A stretch of DNA of 64,000 nt from Acanthornis magna (GCA_036785705.1 JAWUZG010000352.1:434001-498000), one strand, 5' to 3'; shown: positions 34,936-47,874, numbered from the stretch's first letter. The notes: generated by a model from the letters alone, not told the origin. A program made the numbers and translations.

Positions 34936-35294
34936 GGCAGGGAGGGCACCGCCATCACCCCCTGGGGAAACTGAGGCACACCCGAAGCCAAGGTGAGACT
35001 CCCCAAGCCCTGCTGACCCCCAAATCGAGACCCCCAAAGCCCTGCTCTGTCGGGCTGGGGGCTCCCCGCCCCCCCCGCCCAGGCCCTGCCAGCCGATCCT
35101 GGGGACACCGTGGGGACAAGGCTGGCTCTGTCCCTATGGCACAGGGCCTGGGGGCAGCTCTGTGTCCCCAGCCCGGCCCCACAGATCCCCCGTGCCTCAG
35201 TTTCCCCACACGAACCCGGTGGGACACCTGCCTTGCAGCGGGCCCCGGGCGCGGGGCGAAGCGGCGCGGGCTGGGCAGGGCTGCGGCGCGGGCA

Positions 35295-35352
35295 CGAGCG
35301 TGTCACAGGCGTGTCACAGGTGTGTCACAGGCGTGTCACAGGCGTGTCACGA
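35295..35352. repeat. GTGTCACAGGC 11-mer, 5 copies
   Basis: Five consecutive GTGTCACAGGC or close variants. Confidence 0.9.
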
Positions 35353-35529
35353 GTGCGGCAGGGAGCCGTGGCCGGCAGGAGCTCCAGGGATCGGCCACGC
35401 GAGGATCAGAGGGAGCCGGAGCTGCTCGCATCGGGTTCAGGGTGAGCGCTGCTGGGTCCCCACGGCCCCTCCTGCAGGCCTGCGAGTGCCTTGGGAAAAG
35501 GAAAAATGGGGACTGGGACACTGCGGAGG

Positions 35530-36010
35530 GCTCGGGGACAGGGACGGGGATGGGGATAGGGATGGGGGCGGGGATGGGGACAGGGATGGGGATGGGAATG
35601 GGGAGGGGGATGGGAATGGGGAGAGGGATGGGGATAAAGATGGGTCCGGCAATGGGTACGGGAATGGGGACGGGAATGGGGACAGGGATGGGGACAGGGA
35701 TGGGGACAGGGATGGGGATAGGGATGGGGATGGGAACAGGGATGGGGATGGGAATGGGGAGGGGGATGGGAACAGGGGTAAGGATGGGGATAAGGATGGG
35801 TCCGGCAATGAGGACAGGGATATGGATAGGAATGGGGACAGGGATGAGGACAAGGATGGGGACCGGGATGGGGACAGGGGATGGGGACAGGGATAGGGAT
35901 GGGGATAACGATGGGTCCGGCAATGGGGATGGGGATAGGGATAGGAATGGGGACAGGGATGGGAATGAGGATGGGGATGGGGATGGGAATGGGGATGGGG
36001 ATGGGATGTG
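35530..36010. repeat. (GGGGAT/GGGACA)n array in TBKBP1 intron 1
   Basis: Hexamer-based units GGGGATGGGGACAGGGATGG and related forms, with a CAATGGG/GTCCGG variant recurring about every 120-170 bp. Confidence 0.93.
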
Positions 36011-36554
36011 CGAGGCTGTGGTGCTGCCCCCCCAGCTGCGTTGGGGACAGGGTTTGCCCCCTCCAAAGAACCTTTTGGGAGTCGGGGGGACTCTCTCGGA
36101 CCGGGGCATCTCCCCCGGCCACGCACCCCCTCCCTGTCCCGAGTCCCCTCCTCACTGCTGGGCCCCCCCCCAGGCCCCGTCCCGGTTCTGAGGGGCTGGG
36201 GGGCCGCGGGGAGGGGGCGGGGGGCCCGATGCCACCGCCACGGCCACGAGCGAGGGCAGCGGGCGTGGAACCAGCGGGGAACCGGCGGGGAACCGGAGGG
36301 GAACCGGAGGGGAAAGGGGGACGGGGCGAGCGCGCCCCCGACCCCCGGAGCCGGGCCCGGAGCGCAGGTGAGCGCGGGCGGGGGTCGCGATAAGGGGTGC
36401 GGGGGGGGGGGGTCCGGCCTGCGGCGGCCCCGGAGCCTCCGGGAAACCGTCCCCGAACGCCCCCGGGCCGGGCCGGGGCCGCGCCGCGCCGAGCCGGGGG
36501 TCGCCGGGCGGGGGACGGGGACGGAAACGCAGGAGGGGTCCGGGGCGGAGCCGG

Positions 36555-36800
36555 GACGGGATGAGGATGAGGATGGGGATGAGGATGAGGATGAGGATGG
36601 GGATGAAGATGGGGATGGGGATGGAGATGGGGATGGGGATGGAGATGGGGATGGGGATGAAGATCCGAATGGAGCCGGGGATGAGGATGGGGATGGGGAT
36701 GAGGATGGGGATGGGGATGAGGATGGAGCGGGGATGAGGATGAGGATGGGGATGAGGATGGAGATGAGGATGGAGCGGGGATGAGGATGGAGCCGCGGGG
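36555..36800. repeat. (GATGAG/GATGGG)n array near the TBKBP1 promoter
   Basis: Hexamer repeats of GGATGAGGATGGGGATGA type, about 40 units, starting some 140 bp downstream of the putative non-coding exon. Confidence 0.94.
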
Positions 36801-36940
36801 CGAAGGCGGGGGGCGCGATGGCCATGCGGACGGGGATGGGGTCGCGCCGTGGCGGGAGCAGGCAGGCCCGGTGGGGCGGGGGCAGCCCGCGCTGCACCCC
36901 CGGCCCTGCCGCTGCCCCCCGGCCCAGGCCCCGCACTCAC

Positions 36941-37300
36941 CGGCGCTGCTGCTGCGCTGCGGCGGCGCCCGCCGGGATGCGGCTCCGTCCCCGCCCCGCC
37001 GGGTCCCGCTCCCGCTGCCGCTGCCGGTGCCCGCCGCAGCCCCGGCCCCGCCGCCGTTTTCTTCCGCTCCGGAGACACCGACGAACCACGTGGGCACCGG
37101 GCGGCCGCCGGCCCCTCCCCCGCCACGCGCCGGGGCCGCCCCCGGGGCTGTGACCCCCCCCCGGGGCACGGCCGGTGCACGGGGATGCTCCGGGGGGGAC
37201 ACACGCGCTGGACCCCCGGACCCCCGACACCGCTCCGGTGCCCTGCCCCGGGAGGGGCGACCCCCGGCCCGCCCGGTGCCCGGTGGTCGCGGGGCCGGGG
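36941..37300 (-). promoter_or_regulatory. TBKBP1: TBKBP1 CpG-island promoter and probable non-coding exon 1
   Basis: TBKBP1 needs an upstream exon, because its ATG exon starts at an acceptor. At 36,941 the minus strand has a strong donor (GCGCCG followed by gtgagtgcgg) at the end of a CpG-dense stretch with GC boxes (GGGGCGGGG) and, at 37,087-37,092, an E-box CACGTG. I read this as the donor of a non-coding first exon; its start cannot be placed. The intron to the ATG exon would be about 4.0 kb. A better alternative was not seen in 33.5-37 kb. Confidence 0.55.
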
Positions 37301-37514
37301 GGCTTCTCCCTCCATGCCCGGGGGTCTCCGGCATGGCGGAGCCGCGCCCCGCGCGGTGGGGGCTGGGCTGGGCTCCCCCCATGCCCCCGCCCCCCCCCCC
37401 CATTCTCCCCCCGAAGGTTTTATTTCCCGAATTGTTCCCGGAGCCGCTTCCATTATGGAATTACATCTTTTCCCTGTGCTGCGCACGGTTATTAATAGCT
37501 GCTCTCCTTTCGCC

Positions 37515-37705
37515 GCCGCTGCCGGGGGCGCCGGGGGACAGACCCCTGCGGCCCCCCCGGGGGGTCACAGCCCGGGGACAGACCCCTGCGGCCCCCCCGG
37601 GGGGTCACAGCCCGGGGACAGACCCCTGCGGCCCTCCCGGGGGGTCACAGCCCGGGGACAGACCCCTGCGGCCCCCCCCGGGGGTCACAGCCCGGGGACA
37701 GACCC
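37515..37705. repeat. 40-bp repeat, 4-5 copies
   Basis: Units of GGGGTCACAGCCCGGGGACA followed by GACCCCTGCGGCCCCCC. It grades into the large array to the right. Confidence 0.93.
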
Positions 37706-40700
37706 TGGATTGTCATGGATGGACCCATGACATGGACAGACCCCCGGAATGTCACAGATGGATCCATGGCACGGACAGACCCCTGCGGCCCCCCCGGGGT
37801 GTCACAGCCCGGGGACAGAGCTGGAATGTCACAGATGGACCCACGGTATGGACAGACCCTGCAGCCCACCCAGGTGGGGTCACTGCCAGCCTGGTGCCCA
37901 CAGATCCCGAGGACAGTCCCTGGATTGTCACAGATGGACCCACGGCATGGACTGACCCCTGCAGTCCCCCCGGGTGCGGTCAGAGCCTGGGGACAGTCCC
38001 CGGAATGTCACAGATGGACCCACGGCATGGAGAGATCCCTGGAATGTCACAGATGGATCCACGGCATGGACAGATCCTGGAATGTCACAGATGGACCCAT
38101 GGCATGGAGAGATCCCTGGAATGTCACAGATGGATCCACGGCATGGACAGATCCTGGAATGTCACAGATAGATCCATGACGTGGACAGACTCTGGAATGT
38201 CACAGATGGACCCACGGCGTGGACTGACCCTGGAATGTCACAGATGGATCCATGGCATGGACTGACCCCTGCAGCCCCCCCGGGGGGGGTCACAGCCTGG
38301 GGACAGTCCTGGAATGTCGTGGACCCACGACATGGACAGCCCATGGAATGTCACAGATAGATCCATGACGTGGACAGCCCATGGAATGTCACAGATGGAC
38401 CCACGGCATGGACAGACCCCTGCAGCCCACCCAGGTGGGGTCACTGCCAGCCTGGTGCCCACAGATCCCGAGGACAGTCCCTGGATTGTCACAGATGGAC
38501 CCACGGCATGGACTGACCCCTGCAGTCCCCCCGGGTGCGGTCAGAGCCTGGGGACAGTCCCCGGAATGTCACAGATGGACCCACGGCATGGAGAGATCCC
38601 TGGAATGTCACAGATGGACCCATGGCATGGAGAGATCCCTGGAATGTCACAGATGGACCCATGGCATGGACAGACTCTAGAATGTCACAGACAGACCCAC
38701 GGCATGGACAGTCCCCAGAATGTCACAGATGGATCCACGGCATGGACAGATCCTGGAATGTCACAGACCGATCCATGACGTGGACAGACTCTGGAATGTC
38801 ACAGATGGACCCACGGCGTGGACTGACCCCTGCAGCCCCCCTGGGGGGGGTCACAGCCTGGGGACAGTCCTGGAATGTCATGGACCCACGACATGGACAG
38901 CCCATGGAATGTCACAGACCGACCCACGGCATGGACAGACCCCTGCAGCCCACCCAGGTGGGGTCACTGCCAGCCCGGGTGCCTGCAGATCCTGAGGACA
39001 GTCCCTGGATTGTCACAGATGGACCCATGGCATGGACAGACCCTGGAATGTCACAGACAGACCCATGACATGGACAGACCCTGGAATGTCACAGATGGAT
39101 CCACGGCATGGACTGACCCTGGAACGTCGTGGATGGATCCACGGCATGGACTGACCCTGGAACGTCGTGGATGGATCCACGGCATGGACTGACCCCTGCA
39201 GCCCCCCTGGAGGGGTCCGATCCTGGGGACAGTCCCTGGAATGTCACAGAGCGACCATGGCATGGACAGCCCTTGTAATGTTACAGATGGATCCATGGCA
39301 CGGACAGACCCCTGAAGCCCCCCCGGGGGGGTCAGAGCCCGGGGACAGACCCTGGAATGTCACGGATGGACCCATGGCGTAGATGGACCCAGGACATGGA
39401 TGGACCCATGGCATGGACAGGCCCTGGAATGTCACAGATGGATCCATGGCATGGACTGACTCTGGAATGTCACAGATGGACTCATGGCATGGACAGATCC
39501 TGGGATGTCACAGATGGATCCATGGCATGGACGGACACTGGAATGTCACAGATGGATCCATGGCATGGACAGACCCCTGCAGCCCACCCAGGTGGGGTCA
39601 CTGCCAGCCTGGTGCCCACAGATCCCGAGGACAGTCCCTGGATTGTCACAGATGGATCCACAGCATGGACAGACCCCTGCAGTCCCCCGGGTGCGGTCAG
39701 AGCCTGGGGACAGTCCCCGGAATGTCACAGATGGACCCACGGCATGGAGAGATCCCTGGAATGTCACAGATGGACCCATGGCATGGACAGACTCTAGAAT
39801 GTCACAGACAGACCCACGGCATGGACAGTCCCCGGAATGTCACAGATGGATCCACGGCATGGACAGATCCTGGAATGTCAGACCGATCCATGACGTGGAC
39901 AGACTCTGGAATGTCACAGATGGACCCACGGCGTGGACTGACCCTGGAATGTCACAGATGGATCCATGGCATGGATAGACCCCTGCAGCCCCCCCGGGGG
40001 GGGTCACAGCCTGGGGACAGTCCTGGAATGTCATGGACCCACGACATGGACAGCCCCTGGAATGTCACAGATAGATCCATGACGTGGACAGCCCATGGAA
40101 TGTCACAGATGGACCCACGGCATGGACAGACCCCTGCAGCCCACCCAGGTGGGGTCACTGCCAGCCCGGGTGCCTGCAGATCCCGAGGACAGTCCCTGGA
40201 ATGTCACAGATGGATCCATGGCATGGACAGACTGTAGAATGTCACAGACAGACCCATGGCATGGAGAGACTCCTGGAATGTCACGGATGCACCCACGGCA
40301 TGGACAGATCCTGGATTGTCACAGATAGATCCATGACATGGACTGACCCTGGAATGTCACGGATGGACCCATGGCATGGACAGATCCTGGAATGTCACAG
40401 ATGGACCCACGGCATGGACTGACCCCTGCAGCCCCCCCAGGGGGGTCAGATCCTGGGGACAGCCCCCAGAATGTCACAGACAGATCCATGGCATGGAAGG
40501 ACCATGGAATGTCACAGACAGACCCACAGCATGGACAGCCCATGGAATGTCACGGATGGATCCATGACATGGACAGACCCCTGCAGCCCCCCCCGAAGGG
40601 TCAGATCCTGGGGACAGCCCCTGGAATGTCACAGGTAGATCCACGCCATGGACAGCTCCTGGAATGTCACAGACAGACCCACAGCATGGACAGTCCCCGG

Positions 40701-41415
40701 AATGTCATGGATGGACCCACGGCATGAACAGACACTGGAATGCCACAGATGGACCCGCGGCATGGACAGATCCTGGAATGTCATGGACAGACCCACGGCA
40801 TGGACAGACACTGGAATGTCACAGATGGACCCACGGCATGGATAGACTGTGGAATGTCATAGACAGATCCATGGCATGGACTGACCCTGGAATGTCACGG
40901 ATGGACCCATGGCATGGACAGTCCCCGGAATGTCACAGATGGATCCACGGCATGGACTGACCCCTGCAGCCCCCCTGGGGGGGTCAGATCCTGGGGACAG
41001 CCCCCAGAATGTCACAGATCGATCCATGGCATGGAAGGACCATGGAATGTCACAGACAGACCCACGGCATGGACTGACTCTGGAATGTCACAGATGGACC
41101 CACAGCATGGACTGACTCTGGAATGTCATGGATGGACCCATGGCATGGACAGACCCTGGAATGTCACAGATGGATCCATGGCATGGACGGACACTGGAAT
41201 GTCACAGATGGATCCATGGCATGGACGGACACTGGAATGTCACAGATGGATCCATGGCATGGACAGATCCTGGGATGTCACAGATGGATCCATGGCATGG
41301 ACGGACACTGGAATGTCACAGATGGATCTACGGCATGGGCAGCTCCTGGAATGTCACAGACCGATCCATGGCATGGACTGACTCTGGAATATCACAGACA
41401 GACACATCCACATCC
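37690..41415. repeat. 3.7-kb minisatellite of about 38-bp units with inserted modules
   Basis: The basic unit is TGGAATGTCACAGATGGACC followed by CACGGCATGGACAGACCC. Two kinds of module are interspersed: CTGCAGCCCCCCTGGGGGGG with GTCAGATCCTGGGGACAG, and, about every 0.5-0.6 kb, CAGCCCACCCAGGTGGGGTC with ACTGCCAGCC (near 37,863, 38,423, 38,948, 39,583 and 40,138). This gives a clear higher-order repeat. Confidence 0.95.
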
Positions 41416-42470
41416 ACAGCCCTGAGTGACCCTGGTGGCACAAGATCCCTGCCAAGGCCTCGTCCCGTGCCATGAAGGAGCCAGGAATGGGCAGCAGAGC
41501 CCTGGGATGGGTCTGGGGGATCCCCGGGACCCCAAAGCTCCCCACCGAGGGCTCTGCAGCAGCGAAGCCGAGCTGGGGGTGTCAGCACGGAGAAATCCTG
41601 ACCCTGAGCGTGCCTCGGGAAAAGGAATCCTGCAAAATCCACCTGAGCTTCATCCAGCCCCGATCCCAAAGGGAGCAGAATTTGGGGCTCGGGTGGAGCC
41701 TCGGACATCCCTGAGGGGATCCAGCGCCAGGGATTGGGGTCAGACCCCTGGAATTGGGGGTGCCCCCCATGGGATGCTGAGATTCTGGGAGATCCCCGCA
41801 GCTGGGGCTGGGACCAGAGCTCAAAACGCACCACGAGGCCTGGGATGTTTTTGGGATATTTTGGGGTATTTTGGGGGTGTTTTTGGGATATTTTTTGGGA
41901 ATTTTTGGGATCCTGGAGGGGATCCAGCGCCAGGGATTGGGGTCAGACCCCCGGAATTGGGGGTACCCCCTTTGGGATGCCGAGATTCCGGGAGATCCCC
42001 GCAGCTGGGGCTGGGAGCAGAGCCAAAATGCACCGCGAGGCCTGGGATGGTTTTGGGGTATTTTTGGGGTATTTTGGGCGTATTTTTGGGATATTTTGGG
42101 GATTTTTTGGGGTATTTTGGGGGTGTTTTGGGGATATTTTTTATATATTTTTGGGATATTTTTGGGTATTTTTGGGATATTTTTGAGATTTTTTTGGGAT
42201 ATCTTTGGGATACCTTCAGGATATTTTTGGGGTATTTATGGGATATTTTTGAGATATTTTTGGGATACTTTCGGGATTTTTTGGGATATTTTTGGGGTAT
42301 TTTTGTGATATTTTTGGGGTATTTTTTAATATTTTTGAAATATTTTCGGGATATTTTCGGGATATTTTTGGGATATTTTTTGGGTATTTTTGTGATTTTT
42401 TGGAGTATTTTTTAATATTTTTGAAATATTTTCGGGATATTTTTGGGATATTTTTGGGGTATTTTTGGGA
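41416..42470. repeat. 210-bp duplication followed by TTTTTGGGATATT array
   Basis: A segment containing GGATCCAGCGCCAGGGATTG and GATCCCCGCAGCTGGGGCTG occurs at about 41,716 and 41,926. Each copy is followed by TTTTTGGGATATT repeats; from 42,050 to 42,470 these units (10-14 bp) dominate. The part 41,416-41,715 shows nothing recognisable. Confidence 0.88.
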
Positions 42471-42654
42471 GGCCAAGGCCGGGCGGGCACAGCCATTCCC
42501 ATCGGAATTCCCACCAGGGAATCGCACATTGCTTGGCCTGGGGAAGGCAAAACAACTCCCGGAATGTCACCTTCGGGTGGGACAGCCCTGCCATCCGCAG
42601 GGACAGATTCTGCCGCAAAGAGGGCCCCGGAAAAATCCCGAGAGCCAACTCCGC
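42471..42654. other. Short complex segment
   Basis: Non-repetitive; no gene is recognised. Confidence 0.4.
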
Positions 42655-43352
42655 CTCGGCTCGGCTCGGCCCGGCTCGGCTCGGCTCGGCACGGCTCGGC
42701 TCGGCTGGGCTCGTCTGGGCTCGGCTCGGCTGGGCTCGGCTCGGCTCGGCTCGGCTCGGCACGGCTCGGCTGGGCTCGGCTGGGCTCGGCTCGCACGGCT
42801 CGGCTCGGCTCGGCACGGCTCGGCTCGGCTCGGCGCGGCTCGGCTCGGCTCGGCGCGGCTCGGCTCGGTTCGGCTCGGCTCGGCTCGGCTCGGCTGGGCT
42901 CGGCTCGCCTCGGCTCGGCTCGGCACGCCTCGGCTGGGCTCGGCTGGGCTCGGCTCGGCTGGGCTCGGCCGGGCTCGGCTCGGCTGGGCTCGGCACGGCT
43001 CGGCTCGGCTCGCCTCGGCTCGGCTCGGCTCGGCTCGGCACGGCACGGCTGGGCTCGCCTCGGCTCGGCTCGGCTCGTCTGGGCTCGGCTCGGCACGCCT
43101 CGGCTCGGCACGCCTCGGCTCGGCTCGGCACGCCTCGGCTCGGCTCGGCTCGGCTCGGCTCGGCTCGGCTCGGCTCGGCTCGGCACGGCTCGGCTCGGCT
43201 CGGCTCGGCTCGGCTCGGCTCGGCTGGGCTCGGCACGGCACGGCTCGGCTCGGCTCGGCTCGGCTCGGCGCGGCACGGCTCGGCTGGGCTCGGCTGGGCT
43301 GGGCACGCCTCGGCTCGGCTCGGCTCGGCTCGGCTCGGCTCGGCTCGGCTAG
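42655..43352. repeat. 700-bp (CGGCT)n pentanucleotide array
   Basis: About 140 pentamers of CGGCT with scattered GGGCT, CACGG, CGCCT and CGTCT variants. All three minus-strand frames stay open and give SRAEP repeats, an artefact. Confidence 0.97.
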
Positions 43353-43554
43353 GGAGGATTTGCTGCAAAGCCTTTTGAAGTGCAAATGAAGGATTTCCGT
43401 CAGGTTCGGAGTTAATTGGGAAGGGAAACATCCCGGAATTGTCGCGATGGAGGCAGCGCCGCTCCCAGGGGGCGCGGGAGGTCCCCGGGATTGGGGACAA
43501 AGCTTGGAGCCACCCCGGGAGATGGCACAGGGAAGAGGAGGGACGGAGGGAGAG

Positions 43555-44125
43555 ATCCGCGCTCTGGGAATTGTCTGCCTGGGATTTGGGGTCCCCGGAA
43601 CGGTGGGAGAGACCCCCGCTCCTGGGATTTGGGGTCCCCCACAGAAGAACGGTCTTCCACAGAAGCCGTTCCCTGAAATTTGGGGTCCCCAGAACGGAAG
43701 GACACCCCCGCTCTGGGAATTGTCTCCCATCAAAGTCATTCCTTAGGATTTGGGGTCCCCGGAAAGGAGAGACCCCCACTCCGGGAATTGTCTCCCTGGG
43801 ATTTGGGGTCCCTGGAACAGAAGGAGACCCCCGCTCTGGGAATTGTCTCCCACCGAAACCATTCCTTAGGATTTGGTGTTCCCGGAAAGGAGAGATCCCC
43901 ACTCTGGGAATTGTCCCCCTGGGATTTGGGGTCCAGAGGGAGAGACCCCCACTCCGGGAATTGTATCCCACCAAAGCCATTCCCAGGATGTGGGGTCCCC
44001 AGAACGGAGAGATTCCCACTCTGGGAATTGTGTCCCACTGAAGCCATTCCCTGAAATTTGGGGTCCCCGGAACGGAGGGAGACCCCAGCTCTGGGAATTG
44101 TGTCTCACTGAAGCCATTCCCGGGA
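43555..44125. repeat. 55-65-bp minisatellite, about 9 copies
   Basis: Units contain GGGATTTGGGGTCCCCGGAA, GGAGAGACCCCCACTC and GGGAATTGTCTCCCA, with or without CCAAAGCCATTCC. Confidence 0.94.
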
Positions 44126-44129
44126 TTTG

Positions 44130-44620
44130 GACAGGAACTGGGGCAGGGATTGAGGCAGGAATTCGGGCAGGAATTCGGGCAGGGATTCAGTATGGGATTG
44201 GGGCAGGGATTTGGACAGGGATTGGGGCAGGAATTGGGGCTGGGATTCAGTCAGGAATTCGGGAAGGAATTGGGGCTGGGATTCAGTCAGGAACTGGGGC
44301 AGGAATTGGGGCTGGGATTCAGTCAGGAATTCGGGCAGATTGGGACAGGGATTCGGGCAGGGATTTGGGCAGGGAATCAGTATGGGATTTTGGCAGGGAT
44401 TGGGGCAGGGATTTTGGCAGGAATCAGGCAGGGATTGGGGCAGGAATTGGGACAGGGATTGGGGCAGGATTCAGGCAGGGATTGGGGCAGGGATTCAGGC
44501 AGGGATTTGGACTGGGATTTTGGCAGGAATCAGGCAGGGATTGGGGCAGAGATTGGGACAGTGATTGGGGCAGGGATTCAGGCAGGAATTGGGGCAGGAA
44601 TTGAGGCAGGAACACCCTCA
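44130..44620. repeat. 12-13-bp GGCAGGGATTGG array
   Basis: About 38 units of GGGGCAGGGATTC and variants (GGAATTC, GGGATTTGG). Longer periods are superimposed. Confidence 0.94.
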
Positions 44621-44624
44621 CCCA

Positions 44625-45175
44625 CCGCCCTCCCCCTCCCTCCCGTGCCCACAGCAAACCCTCCCCAAACCCCTCCTCCTCCTCCAGAGCCTCCATCTCC
44701 TCCTCCTCCGCTCCCAAATCCTCCCCAATCCTCATTCCCAGCCCGCAGGATTCTCCGCCGCCCACCGGGGATGCTCCCCACGCTCCTTCTCGGCCTCCTC
44801 CGCCGCATTCCCAACTCGGGAGTGAATTATTTATTCCAATCCGTGTCGGGCTCCAGGCCTCGGCTCCTCAGAGCTCAGGAATGATGGAGAGATGTGATCT
44901 CTTCCCAAATCCTTCCCGGGAAGGCCTGGAATGTTCTGGAAACATCAGCCGAGCCCCGAAATGTCACCCTCATCATCCTCGCTGACGATTCTGGGTTTGT
45001 CCCCTCCCTGGTTCCGTTCGGGGTCCCTCAGGCCGAGGTTTTCCGAGGTGGGAATGAGAATTTCCAAATTTCCATCCAGGAGCTGCAGAGGGGTCAGAGG
45101 GGTTTTGTGGAGGTCCCATCAGCGTGGAGAACCTGGGAGAGCTTCCTGCTGGATCCTGAACAGCCCCGGCCTGGG
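44625..45175. other. Complex stretch, no gene recognised
   Basis: A pyrimidine-rich tract (44,625-44,735: CTCCTCCTCC and similar) is followed by non-repetitive sequence including GTGAATTATTTATTCCAATC. No exon homology is recognised on either strand. Confidence 0.45.
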
Positions 45176-45177
45176 AG

Positions 45178-45985
45178 AGCATCCTCGGATTGGGAAAAGA
45201 GCCTTGGATTGGGAAATATCCTTAGATTGGGAAAAGAGCCTCGGATTGGGAAATGAGCCTTGGATCGGGAAAAGAGCCTTGGATTGGGAAAAGAGCTCTG
45301 GACTGGGAAATATCTTCGGATCGGGAAAATGGCCTCGGATTGGGAAAAGAGCCTTGGATTGGGAAATATCCTTGGATTGGGAAAAGAGCCTCGGATTGGG
45401 AAAAATCCTTGGATCGGGAAAAGAGTCTTGGATTGGGAAAATATCCTCGGATCGGGAAAAGAGCTTCGGATTGGGAAAAGAGCCTTGGATTGGGAAATGA
45501 GCCTCGGATCGGGAAAATGGCCTTTGATTGGGAAAATGTCCTTGGATTGGGAAAATATCCTTGGATTGGGAAAAGAGCCTCAGATTGGGAAAAGAGCCTC
45601 GGATTGGGAAAAGAGCCTTGGATCAGGAAAACAGCCCTGGACTGGAAAATATTCCTGGATTGGGAAAATATCCTTGGATTGGGAAAAGAGCCCTGGATTG
45701 GAAAAATATGATTGGATTGGGAAAATAGCCTTGGATTGGGAAATATCCCTGGTTTGGGAAACTTTCCTGGATTGGGAAAATATCTTCGGATTAGGAAAAT
45801 AGCCCTGGATTGGGAGAACAGCCATGGATTGGGAAAATATCCTTGGACTGGGAAAAGAGCCTTGGGTTGGGAAACTTCCAATTCCCTGGATCAGGTAAAT
45901 ATCCTTGGATCGGGAAAACAACCCTGGATTGGGAAACTTCCCTGGACTGGGAGAACAGCCCTGGATCGGGAGAACAGCCCTGGAT
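45178..45985. repeat. 19-20-bp GGATTGGGAAAAGAGCCTT array
   Basis: About 40 units of TTGGATTGGGAAAAGAGCC and variants (ATATCC, ATGGCC). Confidence 0.95.
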
Positions 45986-45999
45986 CAGGGATTTTCCCC

Positions 46000-47690
46000 C
46001 GATCCCGGGAATGTCACAGTGTCCCCGGGCCGGGGCGGTGGCACAGGCGACAGCCACTGCCACCTCATTGTCACCTCCGGGGCTCCAAAATCCGCTTTTT
46101 CCTTTTTTCCCCGCTTTTTCCCAAGGAAAATCAGGATTTTCCTGCACTTTTCCCGAGGAAAATCCGGGATTTTCCCCCCATTCCGGGAATGTGGCGGTGT
46201 CCCTAGGCCGGGGCAGTGACACAGACGGCAGCTGTCACCTCCGGGGCTCTAAAATCCTATTTTCCCTTGTTTTTCCAGCTTTTTCCAAGGAAAATCAGGG
46301 TTTTTCCCACACCTTTTCCAAGGAAAATCCGGGATTTTCCCCCGATCCGGGAATGTCACGGTGTCCCCAGGCCGGGGCGGTGGCACAGGTGACAGCCGCC
46401 GCCACCTCATTGTCACCTCCGGGGCTCCAAAATCCGCTTTTTCCTTGTTTTCCCCGCTTTTTCCCAAGGAAAATCAGGATTTTCCCGCACTTTTTCCAAG
46501 GAAAACCAGGGATTTTCCAAGGAAAATCAGAGTTTTTCTACACTTTTTCCGAGGAATATCAGGATGTTCCCCCCCATTCCGGGAATGTCACCGTGTCCCC
46601 GGGCCGGGGCGGTGACACAGGCGACAGCCGCTGGCACCTCCGGGGCTCCAAAATCCGATTTTTCCTTGTTTCTTCCACACTTTTTCCAAGGAAAATCAGG
46701 ATTTTCCCACACTTTTTCCAAGGAAAATCCGGGATTTTCCCCCGATCCCGGGAATATCACGGTGTCCCCAGACCAGGGCGGTGGCACAGGTGACAGCCGC
46801 TGCCACCTCATTGTCACCTCCGGGGCTCCAAAATCCACTTTTCCCCTCTTTTTCCGAGGAAAATGGGGAATTTTCCCAAGGAAAATCAGGGTTTTTCCAA
46901 GGAAAATCAGGGATTTTTCCCCGATCCCGGGAATAAGGCAGTGTCCCTGGGCCGGGGCGGTGGCACAGATGGCAGCTGGTGACACTGCACTGTCACCTCC
47001 GGGGCTCCAAAATTCACTTTTTCCAAGGAAAATGAGGTTTTTTCCCACACTTTTCCCAAGGAAAATCAGGGTTTTTCCCCCTATCGGCCCCGGGCCGGGG
47101 CGGTGACACAGGCGACAGCCGCCGCCACCTCATTGTCACCTCCGGGGCTCCAAAATCCTCTTTTTCCTTGTTTTCCCTGCTTTTTCCCAAGGAAAACCAG
47201 GGTTTTTCCAAGGAAAACCAGGATTTTCCTGCACTTTTTCCAAGGAAAATCAGGGACTTTCCCCCGACCCCGGGAATGTGGCGGTGTCCCCGGGCAGGGG
47301 CGGTGACACAGGCGACAGCCGCTGTCACCTCCGGGGCTCTAAAATCTGCTTTTTCCAAGGAAAACGGGGGATTTTTCCGAGGAAAATCAGGCGTTTTCCA
47401 AGCAAAATCAGGAATTTTCCCGGGAATAATCCCGGGAGTAAGGCAGTGTCCCCAGGCCGGGGTGGTGACACAGATGGCAGCTGTCACCTCCGGGGCTCCA
47501 AAATCCGATTTTTCCTTGTTTTTCCAGCTTTTTCCAAGGAAAATCAGGGTTTTTCCCACACTTTTTCCAAGGAAAATCAGGATTTTCCCACACTTTTCCC
47601 AAGGAAAATCCTGGTTTTTCCCCCTATCGGCCCCGGGCCGGGGCGGTGACACAGGCGACAGCCGCTGCCACCTCATTGTCACCTCGGCTC
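46000..47690. repeat. About 145-190-bp repeat, about 9-10 copies
   Basis: Each unit carries CCCGGGCCGGGGCGGTGACA, CAGGCGACAGCC, ACCTCCGGGGCTCCAAAATC and one or more TTTTTCCAAGGAAAATCAGG boxes. Copies vary by the number of CCAAGGAAAATCAGG sub-units. Unit length is nucleosome-like. Confidence 0.93.
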
Positions 47691-47874
47691 CCCCGGAGAG
47701 GAAACGAGCGTCGCTCGAGGAGCTGTCCCCGTCCCACGCCGTCTCCGAGCGGGGGCAGGAGCCTGGCACAGGCTCCCGGGAGATGGAACGGCAGGAAAAA
47801 AGTGAGGAAAAAAATAAAAATAAAAGCGATTGTGGGGTTGGTTTGGGAGGAAAAGGAATGGTGGGGTTTTCCCG

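Noticed and set aside
35406..37403. 665-codon minus-strand frame with HPHPHP segments near the TBKBP1 promoter
   Set aside because: It reads the GATGGG hexamer arrays and CpG island; no recognisable protein.
42326..44019. Open frames up to 535 codons rich in SRAEP
   Set aside because: They arise from the CGGCT pentamer array and neighbouring repeats; all frames are equally open.
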